A stretch of 64,000 nt of DNA from Clostridia bacterium (GCA_017453125.1 JAFTKS010000003.1:28371-92370); one strand, 5' to 3'; positions 7,041-18,528 are shown, counted from the stretch's first letter. The notes: generated by a model not told the origin, from the sequence alone. Made by a program: numbers and translations.

Positions 7041-10000
7041 ATGAAAAAGGTAAAAACAATTTTAGGAAGTTTATTTGTGATGCTAGCAAGCGTTCTTATT
7101 AGCGCTTGTTCTTGTTCTGGAAGTGATGCTCCAGTTAGTCACGTTTACGTCAAGGATATCTCTATCAGATGTCTAGAAGAACAAGACGACAACAAGGTTA
7201 CGCATTCAATCAATGAAAATAGTGGCGTTATCAATTTGACGTGCCACCTTTATGATACTTTTAGGATAGAGTATACTCTTTCTCCGTCTGAAACAACTAC
7301 AACTCAAGTCAATTGGAGTTATTCTGTTCCAGACCTAGTGAGCGAAGTTGATGGAAGAACCTATAGAGCCAATTCTGCAATCGAGGTTGTAGAATTCAAG
7401 GCTATACGTAGAAGTTCCAATAACAAAACTACCACAATTACTTTTTCTACATTCGTAGCAGGAGAGGGTAATGAACTTCTTACAAAGACCGCTGTTTGTA
7501 ATGTAACAATCTTTGATGAAGTTGCCAAACTTCCTACTCTTGTCAAGCCTGAGAAAGTTTCTCTTGTTGAAAAAGAAACAAATGCTGGTGTTGTTAATAG
7601 AATTGAGTGGACTGAAGTCAATAAAGTTATACCTGTTGGTGCAACCGAAGAACAGGCAGTAACTGGAGAAATGGAAGGTGGTCATATCAAAGGTCTCAAA
7701 GGTTATGAACTTCTTCTAACAGATGAGAACGGCAACGTTGTTTCCAAAGACTCCAGTGGAAACCCTGGAAAAACTCTAATTGGTCCAAATTTCAATTGCT
7801 ATCCAACAGACGCTATGATTGCGACTGGAGATTATGTTCCAATCGAAAGTGGCAAGAAATACAATGCAGTAGTTACTGCGGTTGGAGACCAAGGTAATGC
7901 AAAAACTAGTGCACCTAATGACGAATTGAAATTCTACAAAATTGAATCTGTATCAGAATTCAAAAACAATAATGGAAAAGTTACTTTCTTGGCTCCTGCA
8001 AATTCTCAACAACACGATATTACCTATTCGTCAAGGTTTGAACCTGTGACTTGGTCAACGGGATTAAGTGATGGAACTTTGGCTGTTGATTTTGATTGTA
8101 ATTCAGAGACATACAAAGCATTTTCATTATACGAACTATCGGTGTTGTCACATCCAAGATATTCTGAAAGCGAGAAAGTGTCTGAACAAGGATATGCAGT
8201 ATATGATGATGGCTATAGATATTATCCAAGTGCACAATCCAAAGTTCATACTATTCAACGTCTTGCTGCTCCAAAGTTGAGTTTAGCACCAACTACTATG
8301 GATATGGAAATTGGTGGAAAAACTTTTGAAGATGTAGATGCGTCTACTAACTTGATTTTGACAGTTGATGCTAGTTATGATACAAAATACAATCAAACAT
8401 TTGAATGGGAGATTCAAAACCAAAATAGTAGCAACAATTCTTCTATAAAAGACAAGAGTGTTATCTCCCTTAATGATAAGGAGCCTGGTTCGTATATTAT
8501 CAAAGTAAAAACTGTAGGAAATCCAGACAATACAATTTCTAGTAAAGAAGTAAAGGCAGATCTTCGTGTATTGCCATATTTCACAAAGAATACAAACCTA
8601 ACACTTAATGGCGATATTTTAGAGTATGGTTACTTGTCACCATCTTCTCCAACAATTGGTGGATTCGATTTGTTCTTTATTGATAAAGATGCAACAAGTG
8701 GCGAGAAAGGTAATTCAAAACACGTTAAAATTGAGCAACGTCAATTAACTGAACTAAGTGATGGTCATTATTCATTCGATATTAGCACTATTGGTCTGAT
8801 GTTTGGAACTTATTCTCTATATGCAAAGCCTATCCATTACATCAATTCAACTACAACCGAATCAGACGGTGTTATTGAATATTCGGCAGTTAATGCTATT
8901 GGAAAGATTTCACTAGAGGAATTGTTTAAATTCTCTGTTATACAAAACATCGATACAACAGGAGTTGTTATCAATAGTGATGGTACTCTTATTTTCGATA
9001 GAGTCAAAGATGACAACGGAGAGTACTTCCCAGAATACAAATTGTCTTGGAGAAATTATAATAAAAAAAGCACAAGCATTGATCAGATAGAAGGTATTGG
9101 TTTAGTAGATTTTGTTTTGACAAATGAAGAAACTGACATTGAAAATAATAAATTCCAATATACAATTATTGGAGATGGTGCAAGTGTATCTATTCAGATA
9201 AGAGATGTATTGCAAGGATATGTTGATAATTTTAACAAGCAAGTAAACGAGTCTCAGAAAATCTCTTTAGATAAGCTTCTACTTAATGATGGAATTAATG
9301 AAGTTATGGAACAACAATTCTTTGTAACTGTTGTTGGTAGAAATCCTATCTCAACGTATACTCCTCATTATATTAGTTCCAAAATGGCACCAGAAGGGGG
9401 AATTAAGTGTATTCTAAAACCAGCTCTTGATTCTTTTGCACTTGCAGATTATAACATTAACTTTGCGTATGAAGGACAAGAAGTAAATGTTGTTATTGAA
9501 TTGAAGGTAGTTGATGAAGATAATTCTTCGGCAACTCCAACTTACTATAAAACTGATGAGATTAATTGCAAGAAAGTAAATGGTGGATTCTCTGTTAACT
9601 TGTATAGTGCCGATTGTGATATTATTCGTAACAATATCAATACAAACGGACTCAAAAATTCATTAAGAGTGATTATTTGTGGAAAACAAGCAAATGATGC
9701 AACAGTTGGAGAATTGGACTACAAGTCTAACTTTGTAGATTATGAAATAACATCACAACCTAATAATGTTTCAATTGTGGATAATGACGGCGAAGTTTCG
9801 TTAAGTTGGGATTCTATTAATGTTGGAGAAGAGGAAACAAAATATTCTATCAATTATTATGAAGTAACAAAAGTTTCTGATAATGAGTCATTCTCTCCAC
9901 TTGGTTCGGAATATGGTATCCAAGAATTAACATACGATGTTTATACAATATTGAAAAATAACCCTGGCAAAGTAATTGCTTTTGAAGTGGTTGAAAATAA

Positions 10001-13000
10001 TAGTGGAAAACTTAATGGTATTGCAAGCGAAAGAGTTTATGCTAGCCAATTGTCAAAGCCAGTACTTTCGTATGGTTCGGTTGGCGGAAAAGAGTCTATT
10101 GTTTGGAAAGCATCAGGCATAGATAATGTTTATGAGATATATTTGGACGATACTAGCAAAGAAGGAAATTGGAATTCTACATCTGATGGAATGTACTATT
10201 ATAATGTTCCTGGTTTGCAAGAGGGTGTTTACAAAATTGCTGTCGTTGCAAAATATACCGCCGATCCTAGTAATCAAACAACAACAGCAGGTTCAAATTT
10301 TAGCAACCCATTGGTTGTTGCTAGCGAGAAGTCGTTTATCCCTGTATATGTAGTTTCAAAAGCAATGGATTATACTGTTATAAATTCAGGAGCAGCAGAA
10401 GTTCTTGCTTGGTTGGATATTTGTAATATAACTCCATCAAATACAGATTCAGCAACTTATACATTATCTCAAGGAACTGGCGAAAATGAAAAAACTTATG
10501 TTGTTGAAGGAAGTTTGAGTGTAAGTATTTCTGATTTGATTTCTGCAGGATTTGTCTTCAATGGTGGCGCAAATAATATTGTAATAACACCATCTATCAA
10601 CTTTGCAGATGTTACAATTGGAGAAGGTGAGTCTGCTACAACTATTCCTGCAACTGGTATTATTTTGACAGGCAATGTTGATACAAGCGTGTCTGCTCTA
10701 AAATGGTATCAACCTACAATTACAGGTACTTCAAAAGGTCAACTTGTTGTTGATTTGGGAGAGGATAACAAGAGCATAATTGCAAGTGCACAAAATGTTG
10801 TGTTTGACTTGTATACATATGATGGAGAGGATTATTCGTTAATTGATGCAAACAAATTCTCTGTTACAAAAGATGCTGTTAATAATACTATTTATTATAT
10901 CGATGTGTTTGGTCTTGATGCTAGTGTAGAAACTTCTTATAATTTCGCTGTTAAGGTTCGTTCTTCGAATGTTTTGACAAGTGATTATAGTGCAACAAAA
11001 ACCGCAACTAAGATTGCTCAAGTTCAAGTGGGCAACCAAGAGACTGATACAGGCAATTTCCAAAAGATAGGAGATGTGCTACAATGGGCACCAATTTCAA
11101 ATGCTACTCAGTACATTATTAGTTACAAACTTGCAATAGAAGAAAATTATGAAACTATAGTGGTTGATGTTAATGGAACAGAGGTTACAAACGCAACAGT
11201 TGACCTCAACTTCCGTTATGAGAATGGTCGTTTTGTATGCGACTTTGATGAAAAAGTATTCTTTAATTTTGGAACAGAAGTAGACAATATTGTATCGGGT
11301 GATTTGAATATCACAATTCGTGCATTAACTAGTGGTATTGATGGATACCTAAATAGTGATGTGTCAGATATTTATACAATTACTCGACTTAACAATAATG
11401 GCAAGTGGGTTACAATTGAAGGGGGAGTGATTAAGTTTGCTCCATATTCTAGCACTGAAGAAGTTGTTGTTCCAGAAACTCCAGCGCCAGAAGGTACAGA
11501 TGATGATAATACCGAGAATCAACCTGCACCTATAGATGACCCAGAGAACGAAACAACCGAGGGCGAGACTACTGGGGGTGAGACTACCGAAGATGAAACT
11601 ATTGATTCAATCGGAACAAACAAGCCTAGAGGTTATAGAATCACTATTTCAAAAATAATGATGATTGAAACTACTCCTGCAACAACAGTAGAAGAGGGTG
11701 GAGAGGCAGGTTCTGGTTCTACCGAACAAACTCCTACTCAAGAAGAAAAAGTTGTTGCTGTATACGTTCAAGATTCTTCAACTAGTTATGCTATTGGCAA
11801 TATTGACCTTAACGATATTAAGGCAAAAGCAATACTTTCATTTGCTGAGTATGGCAAAACATATGCTGTTGGTAATGATGTTCCATTCACAGCAGATGGA
11901 AAATATGTTCTTACATTACAATTCCTTGGCAATGATAACGAAATCATTAGTAGCCAAGAGATTTCTGTAGATTTAACAAAAACTGCAAAAACACAACTTT
12001 CGACTGACGAAGGAAAACTTCAATGGACTCCAGTAACAGATGCAAGTTATAGACTTGAAATTAGTAGTGGAGAAGGTTCTGGTTATGCTGAAGTCGGCAA
12101 GGATTCTTCAATTGAAGTGATTGGAAGAGAGTATTCAACAACAGATGCAGAAGGCAATGTGATAACCAGAACAATTACAGCAGGACAAACATATTCTATC
12201 AAAGTTCTTGCTTATGTTGATGGTCAACTTCATAGCGAGTGGTCAGACGCATTCAATATCTATGTTTTGAAAGCTCCAACTGGCCTTGCTCTTTCAACTG
12301 CTCAATCAAGTGAAACAATAGAAATCAAAACCACAGTAGACGATGTTGAAACTACTCAAAGTGTGACTTATGATGTAGGTTCTCCAATCATCTCGTGGTT
12401 AAGTAATAATAATATCGAGACAACTGCAGGTGGGGCTTATCCATTGAATTTTGAATTGGTTTATACCGACAAAGATGGAAAATCAACTTCTGTAGTTATC
12501 CAAAATTCAAAAAATCTTAGAGCTTATATTGATAACAATCTTCCAGCAGGAACGGTTGCTATCAAAATAAGAGTTATTGGAAATACTTGTAATGACATAA
12601 CCAAAGTTGGTATCATTACTTCTCAGTATTCTGATGTACTTAATGTGACATATGTTGACGAACCAAGTAGTGTTACAATCAACAATGGTTCTATCACTTG
12701 GGCAAATATTGATAATGGTATTAAATATTATACTGTTACTGCTTATGACAAAGTAGCATATGAAACATACCTTACTGCATATGAAACATACTTGACTGAA
12801 CTAGAAGAGTATAATACAAAACTTAAGGAAAAGGCAGAAGCCGAAGATCCTGATAGTGTAGTTGTTCCTAACGAGCCAACAGAACCAAAGATTTCTGCTG
12901 TATTTGCTCAAAGAGTTACAACAAACTCTCTTGACTTTACAAAGGTTGATTATAATAACCTTAGTCAAGCAGGCGGAATAACATTAGTTGTTTCTGCAAC

Positions 13001-16000
13001 AACCGATCCTAGCAAGAATGTTATTGTAAGTAGTCAAAGCACAGCAGTTAATTCTGCTAGTCTATTCAAAACACCAGTTGTTTCTGAATTTGGTGTGAAG
13101 AACGGAATGTTGAATTGGAAATTATCCGTTAATGATGGCACAAATGGAGATATCGAATCATTTGTAAATGGATTCATTACTCCTGCTATAGGTCAAGATG
13201 GTGCTAGTGAAAGTATTGTAGATGCAGACAAGGCAATTTCTGATGTTATTAAATATGTATATAACAAAATTAACCTAGGTAGCGGAAAGATTGGCGATAC
13301 ATTCGCTACTGACGCAACTCTAGAGGCTCAAATTTCATATCTATTAAGTATTAGAATGAATTATAACAATAATGTTGTAATAGTTGTTCCTTCGAAAGTA
13401 GAATTGCTTGACGCAGACGGAAAGGTAACTCAAGCATTAGAATCTGCAAAAACTCTTGAATACTATTACAATGTTGTGACCGAGCCAGAAAAAGCAAATC
13501 CAGAGACTGAACAAACTCCTGCAACAGTTGATGAGTCTGCTGGTACAAACACTACTTATGAGGGTGGAAAATATATTATTTCTCTATCTTCTGTTGGTAA
13601 TGGTGACAAGCTTGTTCCAATAGTTAGCAGTGGTTATACAGGTAATCTTACTGCATACAAACCAGAGTCTCCAGAGACTTGGGGAGAAACTTCTGAATTG
13701 ACTCAGTCTTTGATTGATATTGACAACGGCTTTGTTCAATGGAAACGTCCAACAACAGTTGAGAAAGATGTAACAAGCGGAACACTTACAAATCATACAA
13801 AGTTCTATATTTCTGCAAAAGCAACAAATACTAGTGCAGATTCTAGAGCTATATCTACTATAGTTGATACTGATAAGGTTGGTAATGGCACTGCTTCTGA
13901 TTACAGAGTACATCTAACAAATCTATTCAGACCATCATCTAGTAGTTCGGTATTCTCTTATCAATTGACAGATAGTAGTATCTTCAATGATGGTATTTAT
14001 TTGAATACTGTTACATTTGATGTTCATACTACAGTTCCTTCTGTTGATAACAAAAAATATTTCAATCATTACAAGATTGATTATAGTACAAATATAGTAA
14101 CAATTACATATTTTGACTATAATGGTCAAGAAACAACAAGTTCTGTTCAATTAAATACAGAACCTGGAACATACACAACAATTGACCCATTGCGTAGATA
14201 TATTCAAATCATTTATACAGTGGGTTCTGATGGAAAAATAACTCGTGGAGAGTTCTTGAATAATTCTCTTCTATACAATACAAGTTATCAATTGAGTTTG
14301 TATACTATGGGTACAGAATTTGCTACTATCTCAGATAGCGAAACTCAAAAAGTATATCTCAATAGTAATACAACTTTTGTTACAGAAGAAGTATGTTTCT
14401 TGAATGCTCCAACAGCAATAAGTTTTGCTGGTAGCAATATGAGTTGGTCTAGTACCGACAAGGCTACTGCAACTCAACTATATATCTATGGTCCATTTGA
14501 TAATATGGATGATACTGGATATTATAGAAACTTGGCTTGGGCGGGACTAACTACTCAAGGCGAGGCAAATGTTAAATATGTTGTTGATGATACGAAATTG
14601 ACAGCATTGTATAACAACAAGAAAAATGGTGGAACTCTTGACTATGCAGGTTTGGGTTTGACCGGAAAAGAAAAACTTCAAATTATTCCTCTTGGTGCCA
14701 AAGACGCTATGGGAACAAGAGATACTTCATATACACTTACTGATAATACCAACTTTGGTGCAGGTGGATATATCGTTCACTTCCAGCATTTAGGTAATGG
14801 CAGAGGTGTAATTGATAGTGGTGTTACAGCATTCAATCAAATTGACCAAAACGATAATGTTTATTATCAAACATACGAAGATGCTATTATCAATTATGCA
14901 AATGCACAAGACACAGTAGGTACATATGACTTCAATGCATTGACTGATAATGGTCAGAAAACTTATGCGGTTGAGAAACTTACTCAGAACACTCAACCAC
15001 AATCAACTATTGAAGTTAATGAAGAAGACACAGTTATTTCAACTGGTTGGGTTGGAAATGACGACACTGTAGCCTATAGATGGGTTGCAGATACAGGCGT
15101 TGTTACCAACAAAACACTAGCAAAAGATGGCTGGGTAGAGATAGACAACGATGCTGTTGACCAAGAAACAGGTGCATTTGTATGGAGCCCTGTATATGGA
15201 GCAAACGCATACAAAGTAACTCTATATCAAAGAATTAGCGCACAAGCTACAACAGCTGAAGCCAAGTATACAATATATACAAGAGAAACACGTCATAGTG
15301 TAATTGATGAAGTTATCCAAAACGACCAAGATATTACAGGCAATGAATTGTATTATTTGGAGATTGTTCCAATTAGAACAGAGGGCGGAGAGATTCTAAA
15401 TCCAACCGACACAACAAGTGGTATGCCAACACTTGCTATGGCTATGTTTAATGGTGACAAAGAATTCACAACAGAGCATATTATGCTTACTATTCCAAAT
15501 TCACTTGCAATTGATAGCAATGGTAATATTACTTGGAATGGCCCTGCGAATATAGAGTCACCAATCAAAGAACACTATATCCAAATCAACAAAACAGTAG
15601 ATACAGATAGTTTAACAACTCAAATGAAACCTGTATCAAATCCATTCAATATCAATGATATTGATTTCTTGGATAGTGCAGTTGGAAAGATTGGAATTCA
15701 AATCAAAGCAATTGCAAACAATGGAACAGCTGAGGACAATCAAGACAAGATTACTCAAGGCAATAGAAGACTAAGCAGTGTATATTCTATTGTAAGTTTC
15801 GTAGAAAGAATTTCTGACCCACAAGTAAGACTAGAGAAGGGTGTGTTCAACTGGATAACAGGTACACCTGCAACGGCTAGTGAATTGTGGATAAACAAAT
15901 CAATAGAATCTGCTCCAGAAGTTCGCAATGACGACAATGTAATGATGTATACAGATATAACTGCACATAATTCTAGATATACTTCAGATGGAGATTTGAA

Positions 16001-18347
16001 TGAATTCCCAGAAGACGAATATCAATTCGCAGTTAGATATCAAGGAAATATTATTCCAGACGAAGATAGAAATGACGGCTATCAAACAATGACTGCTGGT
16101 CAAACTTATATCGTTGCTTCAAAGATAAAAACATTGAAAGCAACAAAACTAAGTGCGCCAAGCACAGAAAATGATATAATACTAGATGATAATGGCGAAG
16201 ACCTCAACGTAGTTGCTTGGGAACCTATACCAAATGCTCAAGGTTATAGAGTAAGGGTATTCAGCAAGATTGATACTATTGACGAAGAGAGTGGAGATGT
16301 TGTAAGAACCGAAAAAATGATTGAAAAAGAAGTTGGATTAACCGACCTTAATAGTGGTAATTCTACATTCTTCTTAAGCAAGAACGGCAAAGTATACTTC
16401 TTGGTAGACCAAGTATTGGGAGAAGGTTCAGACCAATTCAATATCAAAGTAACTGGTGGAAGTATTAATATCTACGTTCAAGCACTTGGTTCTAGCGATG
16501 TTCCTACATACTCTGAGGCAGAAGTTCAAGAAAACGAAATGTATCTTGCAAGTAGTTATTCTACATTCACAACAATTGGTGTTCCTCCAAGACCAACATT
16601 TGTTGCAGATACTGCATTTGATACAAATACTGCTACATTGACTTGGGCAGTAGGTGAATCTGATGATACAAATGCTTATAACATTAAGATTACATCTACA
16701 TATACAGTAACAGGCGTTTCAAAAACAGACTTTGAAGGTTATTGGATAAATTCTGCTAATAGATATATGCAAAAAGATGGTTCAGAGACCACAAACGCAT
16801 CTCTAGAAAGAACTTATCCAGAAATCAAAGATAGAGCGATTGTATACGAAGAAACAACTGAAGATGATGAGTCGACAGAAAATATTGATGAAAGTGTATA
16901 TAGCCTAACTATCACTGATACAATTGAATTACTTTCAAAAGACTATAACAATAGAACACCTCTAAAATATCAATTCACAAATATGGGTACTTATACTAGC
17001 ATTAAGATTGTTGCTATGTCATTCGGAAGTGGTGCTAGCGAAGATAGTGAATTCGTATCTATGCCTACATACTTGAATGGTGGAAATCTATCAGCACAAG
17101 TTTCTGTATTCGGAAAAGGTGATGGTAGTGATATCTTCCCATATGAAGTAGATACATACAACGAATTCAATAACATTAGAGCATTCAATACTAGAGCATT
17201 CAAACTAACAGGAGATATTTCTCTTACAATCAAAGTTAATACAGAAACCAAAGTTGAACCTTGGACTCCAATTTCAGAGTTCTCAGGTACAATTGATGGA
17301 AATAATTGTTCAATTAGTAACTTTACAAATATTACAGATGATTCAGATAGTAACTTTATAAATAATACAAAGTATCCAGAATTTGCATTCATAATCAACA
17401 ATACTGGTACAATCAAGAACTTAACATTTGTTGACCCTATAATTAAAATGACTGGTGATGTTTCTCCAAAACTAGCAACTATAGCAATTGAAAACTATGG
17501 AATAATTGATAATGTTCGAGTTACTGGAGCAACTATTTCAGCAAACCTTGGAGGTTATCCGAATGGAGAAAGTGCAACAACTGTTGCTGGACTTGTAATC
17601 TCCAACTTGATTGATGATAAGACTGGCAACGTGGGAACGATTACTAATTCAAGTGTAGAAGCAAGTATGACTGCACTTGATAATACTTCTATGTCAACAC
17701 TTGCTAGTGGTATTGCAATTAATAACCAAGGAACTATTGAATATACCAACTTCAAAGGAACAATCAAAGCCAATGTAATTGGTGGTATTGTAAAAGAAAA
17801 TGTAGGTAAAGTAGATAGATGTAGTATTGATGACGCAACATTAACAGTGACAGATAAATATAGCAGCGAGTCTCAAACAGGCACAAAAATATCTTCATTG
17901 GGTGGCATTATCAATAAAATAGGAGGAGATGATGCAATTCTTACAAATTCTTATAGTAAAGCAAAGATTGTTGTAGAAAGAACTGGTACGAGCAGTAGTA
18001 TGTTGATATCTGGAATGGTTGTGTCAGTAGCACAAGGTGCGGTAACAATTAGCGGTAACTATATTGTATTTGATGTTGTAAAGGGTGGAACAAACAATCC
18101 AACATCTGTTAACTATATGATTCCTGTACCAGAAAATCAAACAGGTCTAACTTGCGAAAACAACTTCTATGTAGTTGTATCTGGTGAAGGACAAATCACA
18201 ACACCTTCGGCAGACAAAGGAACACAAGTTGTACTTTCAAACGAAGGCAAGGGTGAACTAGCACAGGCATTAATAAATGCAGGATTGGGAGATGTATATG
18301 ATACATCTATAACTCCTTATCCTACATTGAAACCAAAAACAAACTAA
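7041..18347 (+). CDS. Giant surface lipoprotein with FN3-like modules and C-terminal GLUG-like beta-helix
   Basis: The start is the ATG at 7041 (MKKVKTILGSLFVMLASVL), preceded by AAGGTG. Upstream in-frame codons would bury the signal peptide. The 3,768-residue product has a lipobox ending LISAC, so it should be lipid-anchored outside the membrane. About 14 fibronectin-III-like modules can be recognised by their W..v..a..Y strand, for example LQWAPISNATQYIISYK, LQWTPVTDASYRLEI, FVWSPVYGANAYKVTLY and VAWEPIPNAQGYRVRVF. An acidic Thr/Glu/Pro-rich linker lies at about residues 1470-1530. From residue ~3360 the chain changes to a GLUG-like beta-helix (SDIFPYEVDTYNEFNNIRAF, GTIDGNNCSISNF, GTIKNLTF). 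The gene ends 230 bases before the sipW-type gene and probably belongs to the same surface locus. Adhesion or scaffolding is inferred, not shown. Confidence 0.92.
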   Translation: MKKVKTILGSLFVMLASVLISACSCSGSDAPVSHVYVKDISIRCLEEQDDNKVTHSINENSGVINLTCHLYDTFRIEYTLSPSETTTTQVNWSYSVPDLVSEVDGRTYRANSAIEVVEFKAIRRSSNNKTTTITFSTFVAGEGNELLTKTAVCNVTIFDEVAKLPTLVKPEKVSLVEKETNAGVVNRIEWTEVNKVIPVGATEEQAVTGEMEGGHIKGLKGYELLLTDENGNVVSKDSSGNPGKTLIGPNFNCYPTDAMIATGDYVPIESGKKYNAVVTAVGDQGNAKTSAPNDELKFYKIESVSEFKNNNGKVTFLAPANSQQHDITYSSRFEPVTWSTGLSDGTLAVDFDCNSETYKAFSLYELSVLSHPRYSESEKVSEQGYAVYDDGYRYYPSAQSKVHTIQRLAAPKLSLAPTTMDMEIGGKTFEDVDASTNLILTVDASYDTKYNQTFEWEIQNQNSSNNSSIKDKSVISLNDKEPGSYIIKVKTVGNPDNTISSKEVKADLRVLPYFTKNTNLTLNGDILEYGYLSPSSPTIGGFDLFFIDKDATSGEKGNSKHVKIEQRQLTELSDGHYSFDISTIGLMFGTYSLYAKPIHYINSTTTESDGVIEYSAVNAIGKISLEELFKFSVIQNIDTTGVVINSDGTLIFDRVKDDNGEYFPEYKLSWRNYNKKSTSIDQIEGIGLVDFVLTNEETDIENNKFQYTIIGDGASVSIQIRDVLQGYVDNFNKQVNESQKISLDKLLLNDGINEVMEQQFFVTVVGRNPISTYTPHYISSKMAPEGGIKCILKPALDSFALADYNINFAYEGQEVNVVIELKVVDEDNSSATPTYYKTDEINCKKVNGGFSVNLYSADCDIIRNNINTNGLKNSLRVIICGKQANDATVGELDYKSNFVDYEITSQPNNVSIVDNDGEVSLSWDSINVGEEETKYSINYYEVTKVSDNESFSPLGSEYGIQELTYDVYTILKNNPGKVIAFEVVENNSGKLNGIASERVYASQLSKPVLSYGSVGGKESIVWKASGIDNVYEIYLDDTSKEGNWNSTSDGMYYYNVPGLQEGVYKIAVVAKYTADPSNQTTTAGSNFSNPLVVASEKSFIPVYVVSKAMDYTVINSGAAEVLAWLDICNITPSNTDSATYTLSQGTGENEKTYVVEGSLSVSISDLISAGFVFNGGANNIVITPSINFADVTIGEGESATTIPATGIILTGNVDTSVSALKWYQPTITGTSKGQLVVDLGEDNKSIIASAQNVVFDLYTYDGEDYSLIDANKFSVTKDAVNNTIYYIDVFGLDASVETSYNFAVKVRSSNVLTSDYSATKTATKIAQVQVGNQETDTGNFQKIGDVLQWAPISNATQYIISYKLAIEENYETIVVDVNGTEVTNATVDLNFRYENGRFVCDFDEKVFFNFGTEVDNIVSGDLNITIRALTSGIDGYLNSDVSDIYTITRLNNNGKWVTIEGGVIKFAPYSSTEEVVVPETPAPEGTDDDNTENQPAPIDDPENETTEGETTGGETTEDETIDSIGTNKPRGYRITISKIMMIETTPATTVEEGGEAGSGSTEQTPTQEEKVVAVYVQDSSTSYAIGNIDLNDIKAKAILSFAEYGKTYAVGNDVPFTADGKYVLTLQFLGNDNEIISSQEISVDLTKTAKTQLSTDEGKLQWTPVTDASYRLEISSGEGSGYAEVGKDSSIEVIGREYSTTDAEGNVITRTITAGQTYSIKVLAYVDGQLHSEWSDAFNIYVLKAPTGLALSTAQSSETIEIKTTVDDVETTQSVTYDVGSPIISWLSNNNIETTAGGAYPLNFELVYTDKDGKSTSVVIQNSKNLRAYIDNNLPAGTVAIKIRVIGNTCNDITKVGIITSQYSDVLNVTYVDEPSSVTINNGSITWANIDNGIKYYTVTAYDKVAYETYLTAYETYLTELEEYNTKLKEKAEAEDPDSVVVPNEPTEPKISAVFAQRVTTNSLDFTKVDYNNLSQAGGITLVVSATTDPSKNVIVSSQSTAVNSASLFKTPVVSEFGVKNGMLNWKLSVNDGTNGDIESFVNGFITPAIGQDGASESIVDADKAISDVIKYVYNKINLGSGKIGDTFATDATLEAQISYLLSIRMNYNNNVVIVVPSKVELLDADGKVTQALESAKTLEYYYNVVTEPEKANPETEQTPATVDESAGTNTTYEGGKYIISLSSVGNGDKLVPIVSSGYTGNLTAYKPESPETWGETSELTQSLIDIDNGFVQWKRPTTVEKDVTSGTLTNHTKFYISAKATNTSADSRAISTIVDTDKVGNGTASDYRVHLTNLFRPSSSSSVFSYQLTDSSIFNDGIYLNTVTFDVHTTVPSVDNKKYFNHYKIDYSTNIVTITYFDYNGQETTSSVQLNTEPGTYTTIDPLRRYIQIIYTVGSDGKITRGEFLNNSLLYNTSYQLSLYTMGTEFATISDSETQKVYLNSNTTFVTEEVCFLNAPTAISFAGSNMSWSSTDKATATQLYIYGPFDNMDDTGYYRNLAWAGLTTQGEANVKYVVDDTKLTALYNNKKNGGTLDYAGLGLTGKEKLQIIPLGAKDAMGTRDTSYTLTDNTNFGAGGYIVHFQHLGNGRGVIDSGVTAFNQIDQNDNVYYQTYEDAIINYANAQDTVGTYDFNALTDNGQKTYAVEKLTQNTQPQSTIEVNEEDTVISTGWVGNDDTVAYRWVADTGVVTNKTLAKDGWVEIDNDAVDQETGAFVWSPVYGANAYKVTLYQRISAQATTAEAKYTIYTRETRHSVIDEVIQNDQDITGNELYYLEIVPIRTEGGEILNPTDTTSGMPTLAMAMFNGDKEFTTEHIMLTIPNSLAIDSNGNITWNGPANIESPIKEHYIQINKTVDTDSLTTQMKPVSNPFNINDIDFLDSAVGKIGIQIKAIANNGTAEDNQDKITQGNRRLSSVYSIVSFVERISDPQVRLEKGVFNWITGTPATASELWINKSIESAPEVRNDDNVMMYTDITAHNSRYTSDGDLNEFPEDEYQFAVRYQGNIIPDEDRNDGYQTMTAGQTYIVASKIKTLKATKLSAPSTENDIILDDNGEDLNVVAWEPIPNAQGYRVRVFSKIDTIDEESGDVVRTEKMIEKEVGLTDLNSGNSTFFLSKNGKVYFLVDQVLGEGSDQFNIKVTGGSINIYVQALGSSDVPTYSEAEVQENEMYLASSYSTFTTIGVPPRPTFVADTAFDTNTATLTWAVGESDDTNAYNIKITSTYTVTGVSKTDFEGYWINSANRYMQKDGSETTNASLERTYPEIKDRAIVYEETTEDDESTENIDESVYSLTITDTIELLSKDYNNRTPLKYQFTNMGTYTSIKIVAMSFGSGASEDSEFVSMPTYLNGGNLSAQVSVFGKGDGSDIFPYEVDTYNEFNNIRAFNTRAFKLTGDISLTIKVNTETKVEPWTPISEFSGTIDGNNCSISNFTNITDDSDSNFINNTKYPEFAFIINNTGTIKNLTFVDPIIKMTGDVSPKLATIAIENYGIIDNVRVTGATISANLGGYPNGESATTVAGLVISNLIDDKTGNVGTITNSSVEASMTALDNTSMSTLASGIAINNQGTIEYTNFKGTIKANVIGGIVKENVGKVDRCSIDDATLTVTDKYSSESQTGTKISSLGGIINKIGGDDAILTNSYSKAKIVVERTGTSSSMLISGMVVSVAQGAVTISGNYIVFDVVKGGTNNPTSVNYMIPVPENQTGLTCENNFYVVVSGEGQITTPSADKGTQVVLSNEGKGELAQALINAGLGDVYDTSITPYPTLKPKTN
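12757..12804 (+). repeat. 24-bp tandem duplication inside the giant lipoprotein gene
   Basis: Two near-identical 24-base units each encode AYETYLT, followed by a charged helix (ELEEYNTKLKEKAEAE). This interrupts an otherwise beta-type FN3-like module with an apparently helical insert. It looks like a recent in-frame duplication. Confidence 0.7.
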
Positions 18348-18365
18348 AAAAACCGAGTAATCGGA

Positions 18366-18416
18366 AAAGCAATTTTGACTACTCTCATTGATTGAGAGTA
18401 GTCGGGATTATGCTTT
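18366..18416 (+). other. Strong hairpin between the giant lipoprotein and sipW-like genes
   Basis: GACTACTCTC (18377-18386) pairs perfectly with GAGAGTAGTC (18394-18403). An outer AAAGCA/TGCTTT pair (18366-18371, 18411-18416) extends it. There is no long T tract after the inner stem, so it may be a partial terminator, a processing site or an RNA stabiliser that sets different levels of the flanking genes. Confidence 0.6.
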
Positions 18417-18477
18417 GAAAAAATAATCACATATCAAAACAAAAAAACTTAAATTACAAAATTAAACGGAGAAAACT

Positions 18478-18528
18478 ATGGTGTGGATATTTGTTGCGTA
18501 CACTTTGTACTTATGTTTCTTTAAATAG
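18478..18528 (+). CDS. Candidate 16-residue hydrophobic leader peptide
   Basis: An ATG with CGGAGA 6 bases upstream opens a 16-codon frame, MVWIFVAYTLYLCFFK, ending in TAG 49 bases before the sipW-like start. The peptide would be a very hydrophobic single helix. It may be a translated leader, a small membrane protein, or chance; there is no independent support. Confidence 0.35.
   Translation: MVWIFVAYTLYLCFFK

Noticed and set aside
7335..17773. Several open frames of 60-140 codons on the opposite strand of the giant lipoprotein gene
   Set aside because: They are low-complexity mirrors of a codon-biased gene, lack binding sites and resemble no family.
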